A stretch of 64,000 nucleotides of DNA, taken from NCBI GenBank assembly GCA_023213395.1, contig CM041465.1:216511741-216575740 (forward strand), read 5' to 3'. The notes beneath the pieces are model-generated. The model worked only from the letters and a program-made list of their open reading frames with translations. It ran no database searches and was not told where the DNA came from. Below, in pieces: positions 35,241-47,873 of this stretch. Each line of letters starts with the position of its first letter. Position 1 is the first letter of the stretch. The stretch is from Cycas panzhihuaensis (taxonomy: Eukaryota > Cycadophyta). The position numbers and the translations under genes were made by a program.

Positions 35241-35245
35241 GTGCC
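35241..35245 (+). repeat. E2 target-site duplication, right
   Basis: GTGCC, identical to 21384-21388. Confidence 0.9.
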
Positions 35246-36181
35246 TTGAAAGGAAGTTGGGTTTCCTTGCAAACGCGCAGTGTAAGGAGCTACGCAAGAT
35301 GGTAGAAATAAGGGGTGAGGGACCAGGTATTATCCATATGGGCCGCCGGTGGGTGGCGTGATCCTATATGGATGTAAAGGATCCATCTTGTAAACCAGAA
35401 TATGGTTCCCTTTACCATGCCCCCAAGGCTAAGAGGTATAGCCTGGGGGTACATAAAGAGAAGGAGCACTAGGTTGGATTTGGGCATATGTGGAGACAGA
35501 TCTTGCATGACTAGTAGTAGAGGTGTTAGTAAGACCTCTAGACCTACTAGAGAATGTGTGTGCCACATTAGGAGGTGGCATGTTGGCTTAGTTAGGGAGA
35601 GGTATGCTAACCCCAAGCTGGGAGAAATACATACCACGAGAGGACCCCAAAGAGTTAGGACCATAATGAGAAGTAGAAGGCACAATAGACATCCCTAGGG
35701 TAGATGTAAAGATCGAACGGGACAGATGCATAGGCACAAATGGGTTACTTATTATAGGAGGTATAGATGCAGATGAAGACAATGGGATAGGCACGGATGA
35801 GGAAGATGCCCCACCATGCAAGGCGTCTTCAAACCACCTAGGACATGATTAAAAACGAGTAGCACGAAAGCACTCATTAAGAGCTTCGACCACGTTGGTA
35901 GGAGGGGTATCCACCTGATCGTAGGAGGTAGATGGGACCTCAAACGAAGTGGACCCCTCAAGGTGCTCCTCGTAAGAATCACCACTTTGGTGATGAATCT
36001 CAAGAGAAGATAAGCCTTCTACTCCATTAGTAGAGGGATGGATGTTAAGTGGGTGTTGTTAATCACCTGGATAGTAAACAGGATCATTGCCCTCATGGGT
36101 GGATCTTGGAAAAGATGTGGGGAACTCATGAGCTCCAAAAGCAAAGGCATGATATATCCAATCCAAAGGGTATCCTTCTAT
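35246..36181 (-). pseudogene. E1 gag, N-terminal part
   Basis: Homologous on the minus strand to the start of E2 and E3 gag: 'EGYPLDWIYHAFAFGAHEF', then 'RSTHEGNDPVYYPGD', then the Pro/Ser/Thr-rich region. The first codon is ATA where E2 and E3 have ATG. At the codon that is TAA in both E2 and E3, E1 reads CAT (His). The frame is cut at 35245 by E2 and resumes at 21383. Confidence 0.75.
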
Positions 36182-36420
36182 TGTCGAATTAGAATCCAAT
36201 GATGGAAGTGGGCAGTATGTAGGATCTTCTAATAACAGAGGCAAATCTTGTAGGTGATGTGAGAAACGTCATATACAAAACTTGCCAATACATTAGAAGA
36301 GGAAAAAGAATGCAAAGTATGTATTGGGGGTTGCCCAATGAAAGAGATAAAGGGAGAAAGCTACTAAAAGGTAGTAGTACCAACAGAAGGAGATAGAAAC
36401 TAGCTCCCTTACTAGTAGGT

Positions 36421-36438
36421 CCCCAGTATAGTTGCCAG
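36421..36438 (-). other. E1 primer-binding site
   Basis: CTGGCAACTATACTGGGG on the minus strand, next to the LTR end. It differs from the E2/E3 site (TGGCGACCATACTGGGGA) by a few transitions. Confidence 0.65.
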
Positions 36439-38449
36439 TAGAGCCATGTCTGCGGGATGGTCACTATGCTCTATAGGAATTAAGGTGGTTAATAGCTAAA
36501 GTTGGGGTGAATGGAGACCTATAAGCAAAGGGAACATCACACAGGGCATCCGTGCACTGGAGCGCAAGTTTGGGACCTGCAAATGACACCCAACTACCTC
36601 ATAGTACCTTTCAAATATGAGAGGGAATACACACGCAGGGATATCCTAGATGGTCTCAAAGAGGAAGGTCCTCCCACCATTGGATGGTCAAAAGGGAAGA
36701 GGAGGAAACTCCAATAGAGAGGTTCCTATGACAAAGGAACATAAGATGAAGGGGTATAGGCGTGGAGCCTAGGACAAAAGTGGGTAGGCTTCCCTAGGTT
36801 ACTTGGTCTAAGCAAATATAACTAAGGGAAGGAGTAAAGAAGGGGGCTAAGAGCTACTCTCTCTTTTTCTCTCTCTTTCATTCAACAACCAAAGGACAAG
36901 AGAAAGAGAAGAACAAGCATCTTGTATGCTAGGAAGCAAGCAAACTAAATGAAGTGCATCTATGGGTACTTTTAGGCTAGATAGGAGAAAGAGAGAGGAA
37001 TGTAGTCCCTACTATGCCTTTTTGTATGAAGAACAAGCATACAACACACTTATGCAAAATAGATACAAGTAGCTAATTTATTTCCATTTTTGCTTTTATG
37101 TGATTTATTAAACAAATACAATAGATTTTAGATAAGAGCAAAAAAGAGAAGGGGTGGATGGAGAGGGACAATGCATACCTGGAAAGTGTAGCGATTGATG
37201 AAGGACCTCACTTGTGTGCAACATACGCCCTCTCGCCAATTAGTTGGTGCATGACCAAGGTTGATGTGGAAAATAGGGGCTTCCTTACCTTCCCTTTATA
37301 AAAGACAAAGTGAGATGGAAAGGCAAGGAAAGCAAGTAAAGCGGAAGAGGAAAGGAGGGTAAAGGCTTACCCGAAGTCGAGCGTCCTTCTTCTTCACAGA
37401 TGTTGCTTCAAACTTACATCCACAAGAGTCTTTCCCTTCAAAGAAGGAGCTGTAAGAAACTATATATGCAAATATATGATATGAATGCTAAAATGTTATA
37501 TTTTAGATTAGAGTAACTACCACTATAAATAATTCTACTTTCCCCAAAGTAAACCCACACACACCAAGCAAGAAGGGAAAGGGTAGCCTCAGGATGGAAA
37601 AACCCTCTGCTAAAGGTTCTCCACACAGCCTTAAAGTCTAGCAAGGTAGGGTTATGTGACAGTTTATGAACAGCCAATAAGCATGGGAATATATAGAGCA
37701 AGATGTAGGAGAGATGCTAAGGTAACGGAGTCGCTAGGGACAACGAACCGCCATGCAAGTCTCACCAAAGATCCTAATGGATACCAAGCAAAGTTAAGGG
37801 CATGAAGAAGGCCCAAAAGAGGGGTGTGCAAGCCTAGAATCAGCGCAGCAAGGGCTACGTACGCTGATATCCAACGCAGGCCAAGACTCCACCCTCTCCT
37901 AGTTAACTCAAGGAAAACATGGGCACAGGAGCAGGAAGACGGGAAGGGGTTTGTCCTTGGGAAGTAGGTCTGATTGGGATGGATACCGCCTTACTCCCTT
38001 TGCCCAATCCTTGTGAGCCTTCTCCTGCAGCTTTCTTGAAGAAAACCAGCAAAGAAATGGGATGGAAATCAGAGGATACAGATCCAAACATAAGGAAAGA
38101 TGATCTTTACTACAGCCAAAGGGAAAAAGAGAAGTAAAATACACTTTAAAATGAGTTCTAAAGGAAAGAATACATATAAAATTATGGAAAATAAGGCAAA
38201 GGGTACCTGTTGGGCTAAGTTTAGGGTGGATTTGCCCCTGCAACTAATGAGAAAGAGCAGGTCTTGCAGGGTTTGCAGGGTGTTTCCTAAGAGGGGCTGT
38301 AGAGGACACTTACTGGGTGAAGTTGGAGAAGAACCACAGAAATCTTGCTTGGAAATGCCTGGAAGTGAGTCTTCCACCACAGAATAGAACCACTGCAGGC
38401 AGGCAAGTCCTGAGCTAAAACAGAAGGAAACATAGAGTTGTAGGTGCAC
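36439..38449 (-). repeat. E1 5' LTR, 3' portion (broken by E3)
   Basis: Matches 8329-10326 of the intact E1 LTR. The break falls at the E3 target site TGCAC (38445-38449). The rest of this LTR is at 55084-55891. Confidence 0.85.
38445..38449 (+). repeat. E3 target-site duplication, left
   Basis: TGCAC. The right copy (55084-55088) is CGCAC, and the undisturbed E1 LTR has CGCAC at 10322-10326, so the left copy carries one C-to-T change. Confidence 0.85.
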
Positions 38450-41025
38450 TGTTTCCTAGCTACTAGGAATGGACTCGAGACGCATCGACTCAGGTAAGCT
38501 CAGGTATACATTCTCACTTCTCTCTGCTCTTGCTTGACTGAGGTCATTTAGTACAGACTGGCTGATGCATGCTTGCCTGCCTACATTGCCTCTTTGCTTG
38601 ATCATATTGCATATGCTTATAGCACGCTTTCAGCCTATGACGACTCACAATGGGGGCATTCTTCAGCGAATGTTACACCCCATATGGCGCATAGCCACCC
38701 ACTTCATCTCCATGACCCCTATGGATGCTTCAGCCAGTCATGTTTGCCCCTATTATGACACTCTGCTCGTGTTGCAGTCTCTTCCAAGTCTAATTAAATC
38801 CTTGGTTGAGACCCAGTTCGCTTTCTTAGCTACTTACCCATCACCTGGGTATTCCCCCCAGTTGTTCCAGCCTTAATTTACTCTTAATATTAACTCCAAA
38901 CCCTTATTTCTGCTTATTTTTATTTATTTTTTGTTTCCAGTCTGGTACTGCTGTAAACTTAGCGGTACCGTGATCTTTGCTGTGGTACCACGAAGTTTAC
39001 CGTGGGGCAACTGTTTGAAATTTTTTTTTTAAATCATGCAATAATTTCCGCTTTTTTCACAAAACTATTGCATGGCACCTATGCATTTGAGGTGCCCTGA
39101 GATCCCCAACGTTCACCTGCAGTGAGCAGGGGATAAAATTAAACTTCCTCTTCATTTTCAAGTATTCTTGGCTCATTTTTATAGAGAATTCTACAAAAAT
39201 CCTCCACAGAAAACTACTGCAAGACAAGGCTCACACTTGCTGCTCATTACCAGGGACCATTGCTATCCCTATTGCTGAGGAATAGTAAGCTCCACATCTG
39301 TTTGCAGGTCTTCAAAGCTTCAAGGAGGACATTCTTCAAGATCTCCCAAAAAGACAAGCTTCAAAGACTCTCAATTCACAGGATTTTTCACACATTTGTC
39401 TCCTCTTCTAAACCTGCCATTATATCTTACTGAATGCTGGCTTTTTCCTACCATTTTCTAGCAGGTTCATGCTTGATATCTTCACAACAAGGTACCTTCA
39501 TGTTTACTTTGAAATGCATGCCATTTATTTCCATGTTTTATGAGTAAATTCTTAGTTTATGTGCTTTTTTGGTTGCTATGCCTGTTTAGCACTAGTTCTC
39601 TCGCTTGTTATACCATAGAGCTCCCCCATCATTCTTGTCAGCCTGCTTTTAGGTGGCTATGGCAAGGGGATAACATAGAGAAAGTTAGAGGGAAGAAGGC
39701 AGGGTCAATCCACCTTGCTACCCTTCTCCTCAAGGGTTTCATCCCTTACTTTCTCTCCCTTTGCACCTTTGTGCCTTTCTAAAAGTCGGGTTAGGGAATT
39801 TGGAGGCTCGTTTTTTGGATCTAAATCAGCATTAATAGCCAATTGCCACGCTGGTTTTAGATTTTTATCCGTTGGTTTTGAGCATCGTAGAAGCCCCGAA
39901 ACTGCTTCTTGCCGGTTAACATTTTTCTACCCACCCAGTCAGGCGATTTGCTGTCTGTAGCATCTCGTTCTTTGGGTGCTTGTATACCTTTTAGTTACCT
40001 TTTTCCTTCTTGTTGTTCGCTGCCCCATGTTCTTGCTGCGAGTTTGTTTTTCTTTCCCGAGGCTACGTGGAGGCTTCCTGTGGGTGAGTTAGCCATTCCG
40101 AGGCTATACTCTTATTTGGGTGTCATTTGCAGTAATTGCTAGTAGAAACTTTGTTGAATGTTGTTCCATTAAATAGTAATACATATGATTAGCTTAGTTT
40201 GATTATGTTTCCTCTAAATTTATTATACATATTAGATCTGTTTCATAGCCCCTCTTCCGAGAGGGAGACACTTGCTTGTTTGCTTGGCAGGATCTCGCAT
40301 CGGTGGAGTCGCATGTGGAATAAACCCATTGCAGGTTAGTTCCATATTTGACACTTTTTATCATTTTCTGTTATTTACCGTTCACCTTTTGCACATATTG
40401 GGGAGGTAAGCTAGCCCCTCTTCGGTTATTCATGGCATCCATCACCAACCGGTATCGCATGCGCAATAAGTGGAGCAGGAAGGAGCAAGAAGCGAAGAGA
40501 TGCGTAGCACTCCATTTAGACACTAGGTCCAGGTATTTTCCTTGTCCTTGCATATTTCCTTTATGGTGTTGTAATTTATACACATGCTTGCATAGTTAGA
40601 AACACATAAGAAACTGAAAGAAGAAAAGAACATACTTTTACTTTGCATATCTTTTATCTAGTGGTTACTCTAGCATATTTAGATAGCTCATTTTGTGTTA
40701 GAACTACCCACATCTTGCCCCTTTGGCTAGCCTACACCTAGACGCCATATTTTACATACATTCCTATTCTTGTGTTGCCTTCTCACTTCCTTGAGAAGAC
40801 GCAACGTGCCAGGTTCTCTCTTCCTCTTCCCGACCATCTGAGGGGTAGGAAGGCCTCACCTTGTGTAGCTACCTACAAGCAACCAGGCACCTCTACAGGT
40901 CCCAAATCTGTGCTCTGGCGCACGGACGCCCTGCGAAGTGAGTCCTTGCTGTTTAGCCCAATCTAATCTTGTATAATCAGTCCTCTTGTTAAACGTAAGG
41001 ATACCACCCCACGGTAAGCATTTCA
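38450..41025 (+). repeat. E3 5' LTR (2.58 kb)
   Basis: It starts TGTTTCCTAGC and ends AAGCATTTCA. Its counterpart is 52525-55083. A TATA-like GATAAAATT lies at about 39131. It is related to the E2 LTR over most of its length but clearly a different subfamily. Confidence 0.88.
38943..39008 (+). repeat. hairpin motif in the E3 5' LTR
   Basis: GGTACTGCTGTAAACTTAGC, a central GTGGTACCAC palindrome and GAAGTTTACCGTGG form nested inverted repeats. It is equivalent to 53007-53072 in the 3' LTR. Confidence 0.55.
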
Positions 41026-41026
41026 C

Positions 41027-41044
41027 TGGCGACCATACTGGGGA
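41027..41044 (+). other. E3 primer-binding site
   Basis: TGGCGACCATACTGGGGA lies 1 nt after the LTR and is identical to E2. Confidence 0.75.
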
Positions 41045-41289
41045 CTGCCAGTAAGGGAACTAGTTTTGCTTCCCCTTTTCGTTGGTGTTCTTGCCTTTAG
41101 ATAGCCTTCCTATCTTACTTTTCAGTTGGGCAGCCCCCAACATATTTGTTTCATACCCCTTTCACTTTCTTCTAACAATGCTCGTAAAGGCATTGTATGC
41201 GACATTTCTCACGTCGCTTGCGAGGTCTGCTGTCGTTGTTAGAAGACCCATGGCCTTGTTCCCTTCCATTGTCAGATCCTGATTCGACA

Positions 41290-43870
41290 ATGGAAGGTTA
41301 CTAGTCTAATTGGGCTTACCACACAATGGTTTCAGGAACTTAAGAGTTTTCCACGTCTGTTCTGGGATCCACCCACGAGGGTGACAATCCCATCTATTAT
41401 CTGGGTGACCCGTTTCACCCTTCTGACCTCCATCCTTCTGCTCATACAGTAGAAGGCTCGCCTCTTCACAAGACTCACCATCCTATTGGTGAATCTTATG
41501 AGGAGCGCCCTGAGGGGTCCCCAACATTTGAGATCCCATCAACCTCGTATGGCTACGAGGACACCCCTCCTATCGATGTGGTCGAAGCACTCAGTGAATA
41601 CTTTCGAGCAACTCGCCATCAACCACGTCCCAGGTGGTTTGAAGAAGTTTTACGCGGTGTAGTGCCTTCTTCATCTGCACCTACACCTCCTACAACAAAT
41701 GACCCTTCTACCCATGCACACTTGTCCCATGCCATGTCCACACCCACTTTCAGGATGAGTATTACACCATCTATTCCTAGCCGTGGTCCTGCTTCTTCAG
41801 GACCCGTTCGCAGCATGTCCTTTCCCCAACTTGGGGTTAGCATACCATTCTCGACTCAAACGAATGCGCCACCTTCCAACGTGGCACATGTGTTCCCTAG
41901 TAGGTCTAGAGGTCCTACTAGTGTTACTACTACCAACTATGTAGGACCTGCTCCCAGGTATGTCTAAAACCCATCCGGTGGTCCTTCCCTTTACTTGCCC
42001 CCAGGTTACACGTCTCAACCTTGGGGGCAGGGTAGGGAAAACCATCTTCCAGGTTATGGGATGGATCTGTTATACCCATATAGGTTTGCACCACCTACGG
42101 GTGGCCCATATGGGCAGAATCTAGTCCCACACCCTTCGTTTCTACCATCCAGCGTAACTCCTGTTGCCACGCCTTCGCAAGGGAACGTGCCTCCCTTCTA
42201 AGGCGTTTATCCGTAACCCCCCTTCCAGCAAGGGGTGTTTCCCCAAGGAGGGATGGGTTTACCACCCCCATCCATCCCTACTTCTTTACCATTTGTCGAT
42301 CCTTTGGCCCATGTAAGGACACGTCCCTTCATGGACTACAGGTCGACGCCACTATCTGTTGAGGCGTTAAGGACTAACCTGTCGCCTCACCCTCCTAAAG
42401 TTCCCAAATTCGATGGAACTTCATCGTAAGACCCAACTGAGTATGTGTGTACTTTCTCTATGGTATACATAGACTACTGGGCTTATGACCACATTCTAAT
42501 GAAGCTATTTATGTGATCCTTATAGGGTGATGCCCTTAAATGGTTCTACCATCTCCCTGCCCACTTTATTTATTCATTCTAGTAATTGGTAGATGAATTC
42601 ATCAATTATTTTGACGTAGTCTGTCCATTCGAGAGCGGAATGAAAGCTCTTCTTTCGCTCAAACAAGGTCACGATGAAATGAATCGTGACTTTGTGAGGT
42701 GATTCCATGATCTCCTTCACTCTACTAAGGCCATGTTACCTGAGGAGTTGAAGTGAGATCTCTTCGTCAATGCACTTCACCCTGAAGTGCATGTGGAAGT
42801 CCTCAAGATGAGGGCAACCACATGCGACTCCATGATCACGAAGTGCTTGGCGTTAGAGGCTATTAAGATCCAGGCCGGACTCAAGAAACCTCTTAAGCCC
42901 TCACAACGTCATGAGGCACCTCCCTCAGTGAAGGAAACCAAACATTCGCAACCTGCTAAGTCTACCTCTCATCCTACTGAGAGGACTCTAGACCCCCTTA
43001 CTTCCACTATACACTCATTCGAGCATACGATGAAGGAGCTTAAACTCCAATCCCCTTCATCGCCAACGTCCCATAAATTAATTCAACAAGCTTCTCATGT
43101 CATTCCCCCCAAAGGGGGTGGCACCCAACCTTCTCAAGTAAGGAGAGTTGATCCTCCCCTTGAGAACAGGTGGTGTTCCATCCATGGGGAATATTTTCAT
43201 AATGACTCGCGTTGTCGGGCACAATACCCATGTGATGCCCCACTGCGTGATTCGTCTCCTAGACAGGCATCAAGGCCCAATCTCAATCAACCCATTCATA
43301 GGGATCCGTTCCCCAAACATGGAGAACATGATCGTAATATTCAACAAAGAAACAACCGGAATCGAGATAGATTCCCCGATTCTCACCCTTCACATGGTAG
43401 AGGGAAGGGTGCGTGAGGTTCATCCTCCTCTTCATGCTCCCCTAACTGCTATGCTCTGTCACCTTCGCAGTCCCGTAACAAGGGAAAGAAGGTGATCCAT
43501 GTGCTTGAGACCACTCCCCTCTGTGCCTTGACCTGGTCTTAAGTCACGAAAGAGGCAATTAGTGCCTCTGTGTCTACATCGCACCTTGATCCTCCTCCGG
43601 AAGCCATTCCTCCATAGATTCCTACACTTCCCAAGAGTATTCTCATCCGCCACGGTCACTTCGACTTTAGGAGAGCCCTTACCCAACCTACAGGGAGGGG
43701 TAAGCCTTTCTCTGTAGTCGAAGAGCTTCTTACCATGGCTGCTGGGATGTCCATCATGGACGTCTTGAGAAGTTGCCCTGAGCAACAAACACTCCTCTTG
43801 GAAGCTCTAGGATCAAATGATGCGCCTGTTCATGCTCTAGGCACAATCCAAAGTGGGAAACCCATCATCT
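41290..43870 (+). pseudogene. E3 gag, one frame with many stops
   Basis: The ATG at 41290 and the pieces 41578-41967, 41995-42201, 42235-42429 and 42787-43416 all share one frame. The N-terminal half is Pro/Ser/Thr-rich ('PRPRWFEEVLRG', 'GGPYGQNLVPHPSFLP'). The gag core near 42540-42830 includes 'LKWFYHLPAH' and 'GHDEMNRDFVR'. A zinc knuckle 'CSIHGEYFHNDSRC' (CX2HX4HX4C) lies near 43174-43215, and the tail is basic. Compared with E2, most stops (41968, 42199, 42427 and others) sit where E2 has CAA, CAG or CGA. Confidence 0.85.
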
Positions 43871-43899
43871 CCTTCGATCTTAGAGATCTTCCTCCAGCT

Positions 43900-44294
43900 A
43901 GTGGAACTTCCCTTTCACGATTACCATCGATACTCTCGATTGCACATTGCAAAGAACCGTCGTGGACAATGGTTCTTCCATCAATGCCATGCCCTTGCGC
44001 GTCATGTAAGAGCTTGGCATTTCTGCCTTAGAATCTGTTCCATGGCGATGTCAGGGTTACGACGATAGCGAGAAGACTCCCTTGGGATCTGTCTTGATAC
44101 CTCTTACCCTCAAAGATAAGATTATCCTTGCTGACATCATTGTCCTCGATGTGGACATTGATTACAACCTCCTTCTGGGTCAACCATGGCTTGACCAAAT
44201 GGGAGCCGTGTGTTCCACCCATTGGAGGCAACTTAAGTTTGTCCATGATGGACAAATGAGAGTTGTATCCCACGAGCGACTGCTCGCAAAATAA
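43900..44294 (+). pseudogene. E3 aspartic protease, degenerate
   Basis: 'TVVDNGSSINAMPLRVM' followed by a TAA, then 'ELGISALESVPWRCQGYDD' and 'DVDIDYNLLLGQPWLDQMG', in the same frame as the downstream RT. The active-site D-N-G-S matches E1 and E2. One stop interrupts it, where E1 reads a Gln or Lys codon (MQK). Confidence 0.75.
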
Positions 44295-45080
44295 ACTAGG
44301 CCTCCTACTCAGGCGAGCTATGGCTATACAAAGGGAAGTAAATACCCTTCTGATCATGCCTCAACCTGCTCGATCGGTATCCCCGATCCCTCTTACCACG
44401 AAGAAGATCCCACATCTTCTTCCTTTGATTTAACGTGTTTCGCCCCCATCGGCATCGGAAGCTATGGGTACCTCGCCATGTTTGACGATGACAGGTCCCA
44501 TAGTGAGGATGAGGATCTTCCTCACCTGGTTTCTTTCCTTCATGCTAGTGGGGGGCATTCATCTAGTTCTAGGTCTCCTCTTAGGACCCCTTTTTTCATA
44601 TAGCCTAATCACTTTCACATGTCGCATGTCATTGCGCACATCGATCATCAGGCTCCTAGCTCTTCCTTTCCATCACCTTTCACAGGTGATGGCATTGAGA
44701 GTTTTCCTCTTGCTTTTTACGAGGGATCTCTCCTTGACTCTCCCTTAGAGTCCCTTAGAGATATTGAGCAGCTTACAGGTCATACCGATCCTATCGCTCC
44801 TATGCCATCCCGCACCTCGTCCATTCAAAGTCAGGTCATCCATGGGGTGGACCACTTCAAGGACAACGAGGCTTTGCTGAAGCACTTAGCTAGTTCCACG
44901 CCCAGTTTACCTTCTGGTCACCATAAGCTTAGCCACCAAAAGGTCCTAATGATTGGGTCCACACTAGCCGACCTGATCCCTTTTTCCGTTTCCTTTCTTC
45001 CTGTTGATCTTACCCCCCTCCATTTCGAGGTGGAGAATGCTATGTGTATGGGGGTAACCCAGGACATAGTCCTCACCCTA
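44295..45080 (+). pseudogene. E3 protease-RT linker
   Basis: An open, Ser/Pro/His-rich stretch (for example 'MSHVIAHIDHQAPSSSF' at 44619) in the pol frame. It has no catalytic motif and equals the E1 linker at 18793-19236. It probably spaces the protease from RT in the polyprotein. Confidence 0.55.
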
Positions 45081-45815
45081 GGTAAGATCATTAAGGTAGG
45101 GGAGGAATGTACTCCTTATGAAGTAAGGGAATACTCCCTCCTGTTCTAGGAATTCCGTGATGTGTTCGCAGGGGACTACTCTGACATGAAGGGAATTAAC
45201 CCCTCCATCATCACGTACAACCTTACGACTATTCCTGACGCTCGTCCCGTATGCCAGAAGCAGCATCCTCTCCATCCTAAACTTTCAGCTGCCATTAAGA
45301 TGGAGGTTAAAAATCTTTTGGATGTAAGACTCATCTCTTCCATCGATTACCCCAAGTGGGTATCGAACATCGTTCCCGTTACTAAAAAGAACAGGATGAT
45401 TCGCATATGTGTCGACTTCCATGACATAAACAATGCTTGTCCTAAGGACAACTTTCCTCTCCCTTTTATCAATCAAATAATTGATCATATGGCTGGATTC
45501 GAAGTCATGTCCTTAATGGATGGCTTCTCCGGCTATAACCAAATCCAGATTTCTCCTAAAGACCGCCACAAGACGGCCTTCACTACACTATGGGGTACCT
45601 TTGCCTACAAGGCAATGCCCTTTGGTCTTAAGAATATAGGGGCTACTTATTAAAGAGCTATGCATTTCATTTTTCACAACCTCATCAACAATACGTTGGA
45701 GATCTTCATGGATGATATGATGGGTCTTTCGCATACCAGAGCCCATCATCCCTCTGACTTGCGGGCCATCTTCTCATGATGTCATAAGTACCATGTCAGT
45801 TTAAACCCACTTAAA
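45081..45815 (+). pseudogene. E3 reverse transcriptase, interrupted by in-frame stops
   Basis: It contains 'MEVKNLLDVRLISSIDYPKW', 'CVDFHDINNACPKDNFPLPF', 'MDGFSGYNQIQISPKDRHKT' and 'AMPFGLKNIGATY', with the catalytic box FMDD at 45705-45716. All lie in one frame with stops at 45147 (Gln in E1), 45651 (Gln in E1) and 45777 (TGA, also TGA in E1). There are no frameshifts. This is a standard Ty3/gypsy RVT_1 domain of the Tat group. Confidence 0.9.
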
Positions 45816-46500
45816 TGCATGTTTGCCATCACCCCAGGCAAACTCTTAGGTTTCCTTGTGTCAAAGCAAGGAATCCAAATCGATCTAGAAAAAGTCAAGG
45901 CAATCCTTGACATGCCGCCTCCTAGAACCCAACGACAGATTAAGTCGTTTCTAGGTAGGCTCGGTTTCGTTAGGCCTTTTTTGGCAAACTTCGCCATAAA
46001 TGCCAAACCCCTTACAAACTTATTGAAGAAAGGAGCTCCTTTTATTTGGTCTGATAAGACCCAAAAGGCCTTCGTAGGACTCAAGGAAGCTCTCATTTCC
46101 GCTCCTACATTGGCGTCTCCTCACTTCGATAGGCCCTTCATCCTATACACCTCGGTAACTAATGAATCACTAGGCATAATGCTCACACAATAGGATGACT
46201 TAGGAATCGAGAGAGCTATCTATTTCATTAGCCGTACCCTCGTTGCCGTTGAACTAAACTATCCTCCCGCCAAGAAGGAATGCCTCTCCTTAGTCCATGT
46301 GACTAAGAAGTTCAAGTATTACTTGCTCGACAATACAACCAAGGTGACCATTCAATCTGATCCCTTGTGTTACTTGCTTACTCATTCAAACTTGATGGGT
46401 AGGGCAAGTCGTTGGGCCGTCCTGCTTCAAGAGTTCAACTTGCAAGTCATTAACAAGAAATCGAAGAAGAGAATGATAGTGGCAGAACAATTAACTGATG
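45816..46500 (+). pseudogene. E3 RT connection and gypsy-type RNase H
   Basis: 'GKLLGFLVSKQGIQIDLEKV' and 'FLGRLGFVRPFLANFA' form the RT thumb and connection. The RNase H then reads 'DRPFILYTSVTNESLGIML', stop (46191-46193), 'AKKECLSLVHVTKKFKYYL' and 'IQSDPLCYLLTHSNLMGRA'. No second RNase H lies between here and integrase; that domain is found instead at 51737. Confidence 0.85.
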
Positions 46501-46718
46501 CTACCATTCCCAACGCGAGCGACATTCTCATTGATGACTCTTTCCCCGACGAGTCTATTTTGACCGTCCAACACGCTTCTCCTTACCCGCTCGCTAATAG
46601 CGAGTGGTATGGCGACATTGTGCGATATTTGACTCAGCAGGAATATCACCCTGAAGCCAGCAACAAGGTTAGGTCGTGCATCTATGCCACCGTAAGATAA
46701 CACTTCCTTGTAGACGAA

Positions 46719-47852
46719 GTGTTATACAAGAGATCCTTCGATGGGATCCTACTTCGCTCCGTCGCTTCCAACGAAGTGGACCAAATACTCTGCGAATGCC
46801 ATCATGGCATTTGTAGGGGCCACTTTGGAGGCCAATCCATGGCCCAAAGGATCCTCTGCATGGGTTATTACTGGCTGTCTATTTTCAAGAATGCCCACGC
46901 CTATGCCCTTAGATGTCGGCGATACCAAGAGTACGCCAATATCTCGCATGTGCCTTTTGAGGCTTTGCACCCTATCGTATCTCTGTGGCCCTTTTCTCAA
47001 TGGGGTTTAGACCTCATTATTGCTATATCACTGCCATCTTCTGTACAACATAAATACAATTTAACCGCTACCAAATATTTCACCAAATGGGTAGAGGCAA
47101 TCCCCCTGTTCATTACGCCTAGTAAGATGATAACCACCTTCATCTACCAGCATATCATTTGTTGTTTTGGGATTCCAAACGTCCTAATTACGGATAATGG
47201 AACCTCCTTTTATAATAAGGAAATGGATGAGCTTTGCGAGAAATTTAAGATCTCGCATAAGACCTCATCTCCTTATTACCCCCAGGCAAATGGGTAAGTT
47301 AAATCCTTCAACAAAACCCTTGTTAATATTCTAAAGAAGACCGTTGCATAATCTCAAAGAGATTGACACCTCCAACTCCCTTCCGCCCTGCGGGCCTATC
47401 GCACTTCTATCTCGCACTCTGCCATCGGAATGACTCCATTCTCTTTAGTCTATGGAACCGAGGTGGTACTCCCACTAGAAGTGGAGATCCCCTCTCTACG
47501 GGTTTCTCTTCGAGGTCTCATTGATGAGGAGTCTATTCGCCAGGCTCGCCTCTTAGATCTTGAAGCCCTGGATGAGAGGCGCTTAATGGCTTATCAAGCG
47601 AATCTCGCTTCGAAAGCTTGCCTACAAATGACTCATGACAAACGTCACTGTGCTCGTCCTTTATGCCCTGGGGACCATGTCCTCAAGTTGGAATACCTCT
47701 ACGATCGCCTGACCAAATTTGGGCCCAAATGGGTAGGTCCCTTCATCGTTCTCGAAAGTCTCGATAATGACCCCTACAGGATCGCTACCTTGGAAGGCCT
47801 AGAATTTGAGAAGGTAGTCAACGGGAAGTTCCTTAAAAAGTTTTATGCATGA
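46719..47852 (+). pseudogene. E3 integrase, interrupted and catalytically altered
   Basis: The zinc-binding region reads 'CHHGICRGHFGGQSMAQRIL', then 'RCRRYQ', in which the second Cys is Tyr. Core Asp residues occur in 'WGLDLIIAI' and 'LITDNGTSF'. At the third catalytic position E3 has Lys (AAA, 47301-47303), whereas E1 reads Glu in 'GQVESFN'. Stops at 47295, 47349 and 47364 break the frame. The C-terminal part 47430-47852 is open ('FSLVYGTEVVLPLEVEIPSL', 'GDHVLKLEYL'). There is no chromodomain, consistent with Tat-type elements. Confidence 0.9.
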
Positions 47853-47873
47853 TTTTTTGGTGATCCATTCGCC

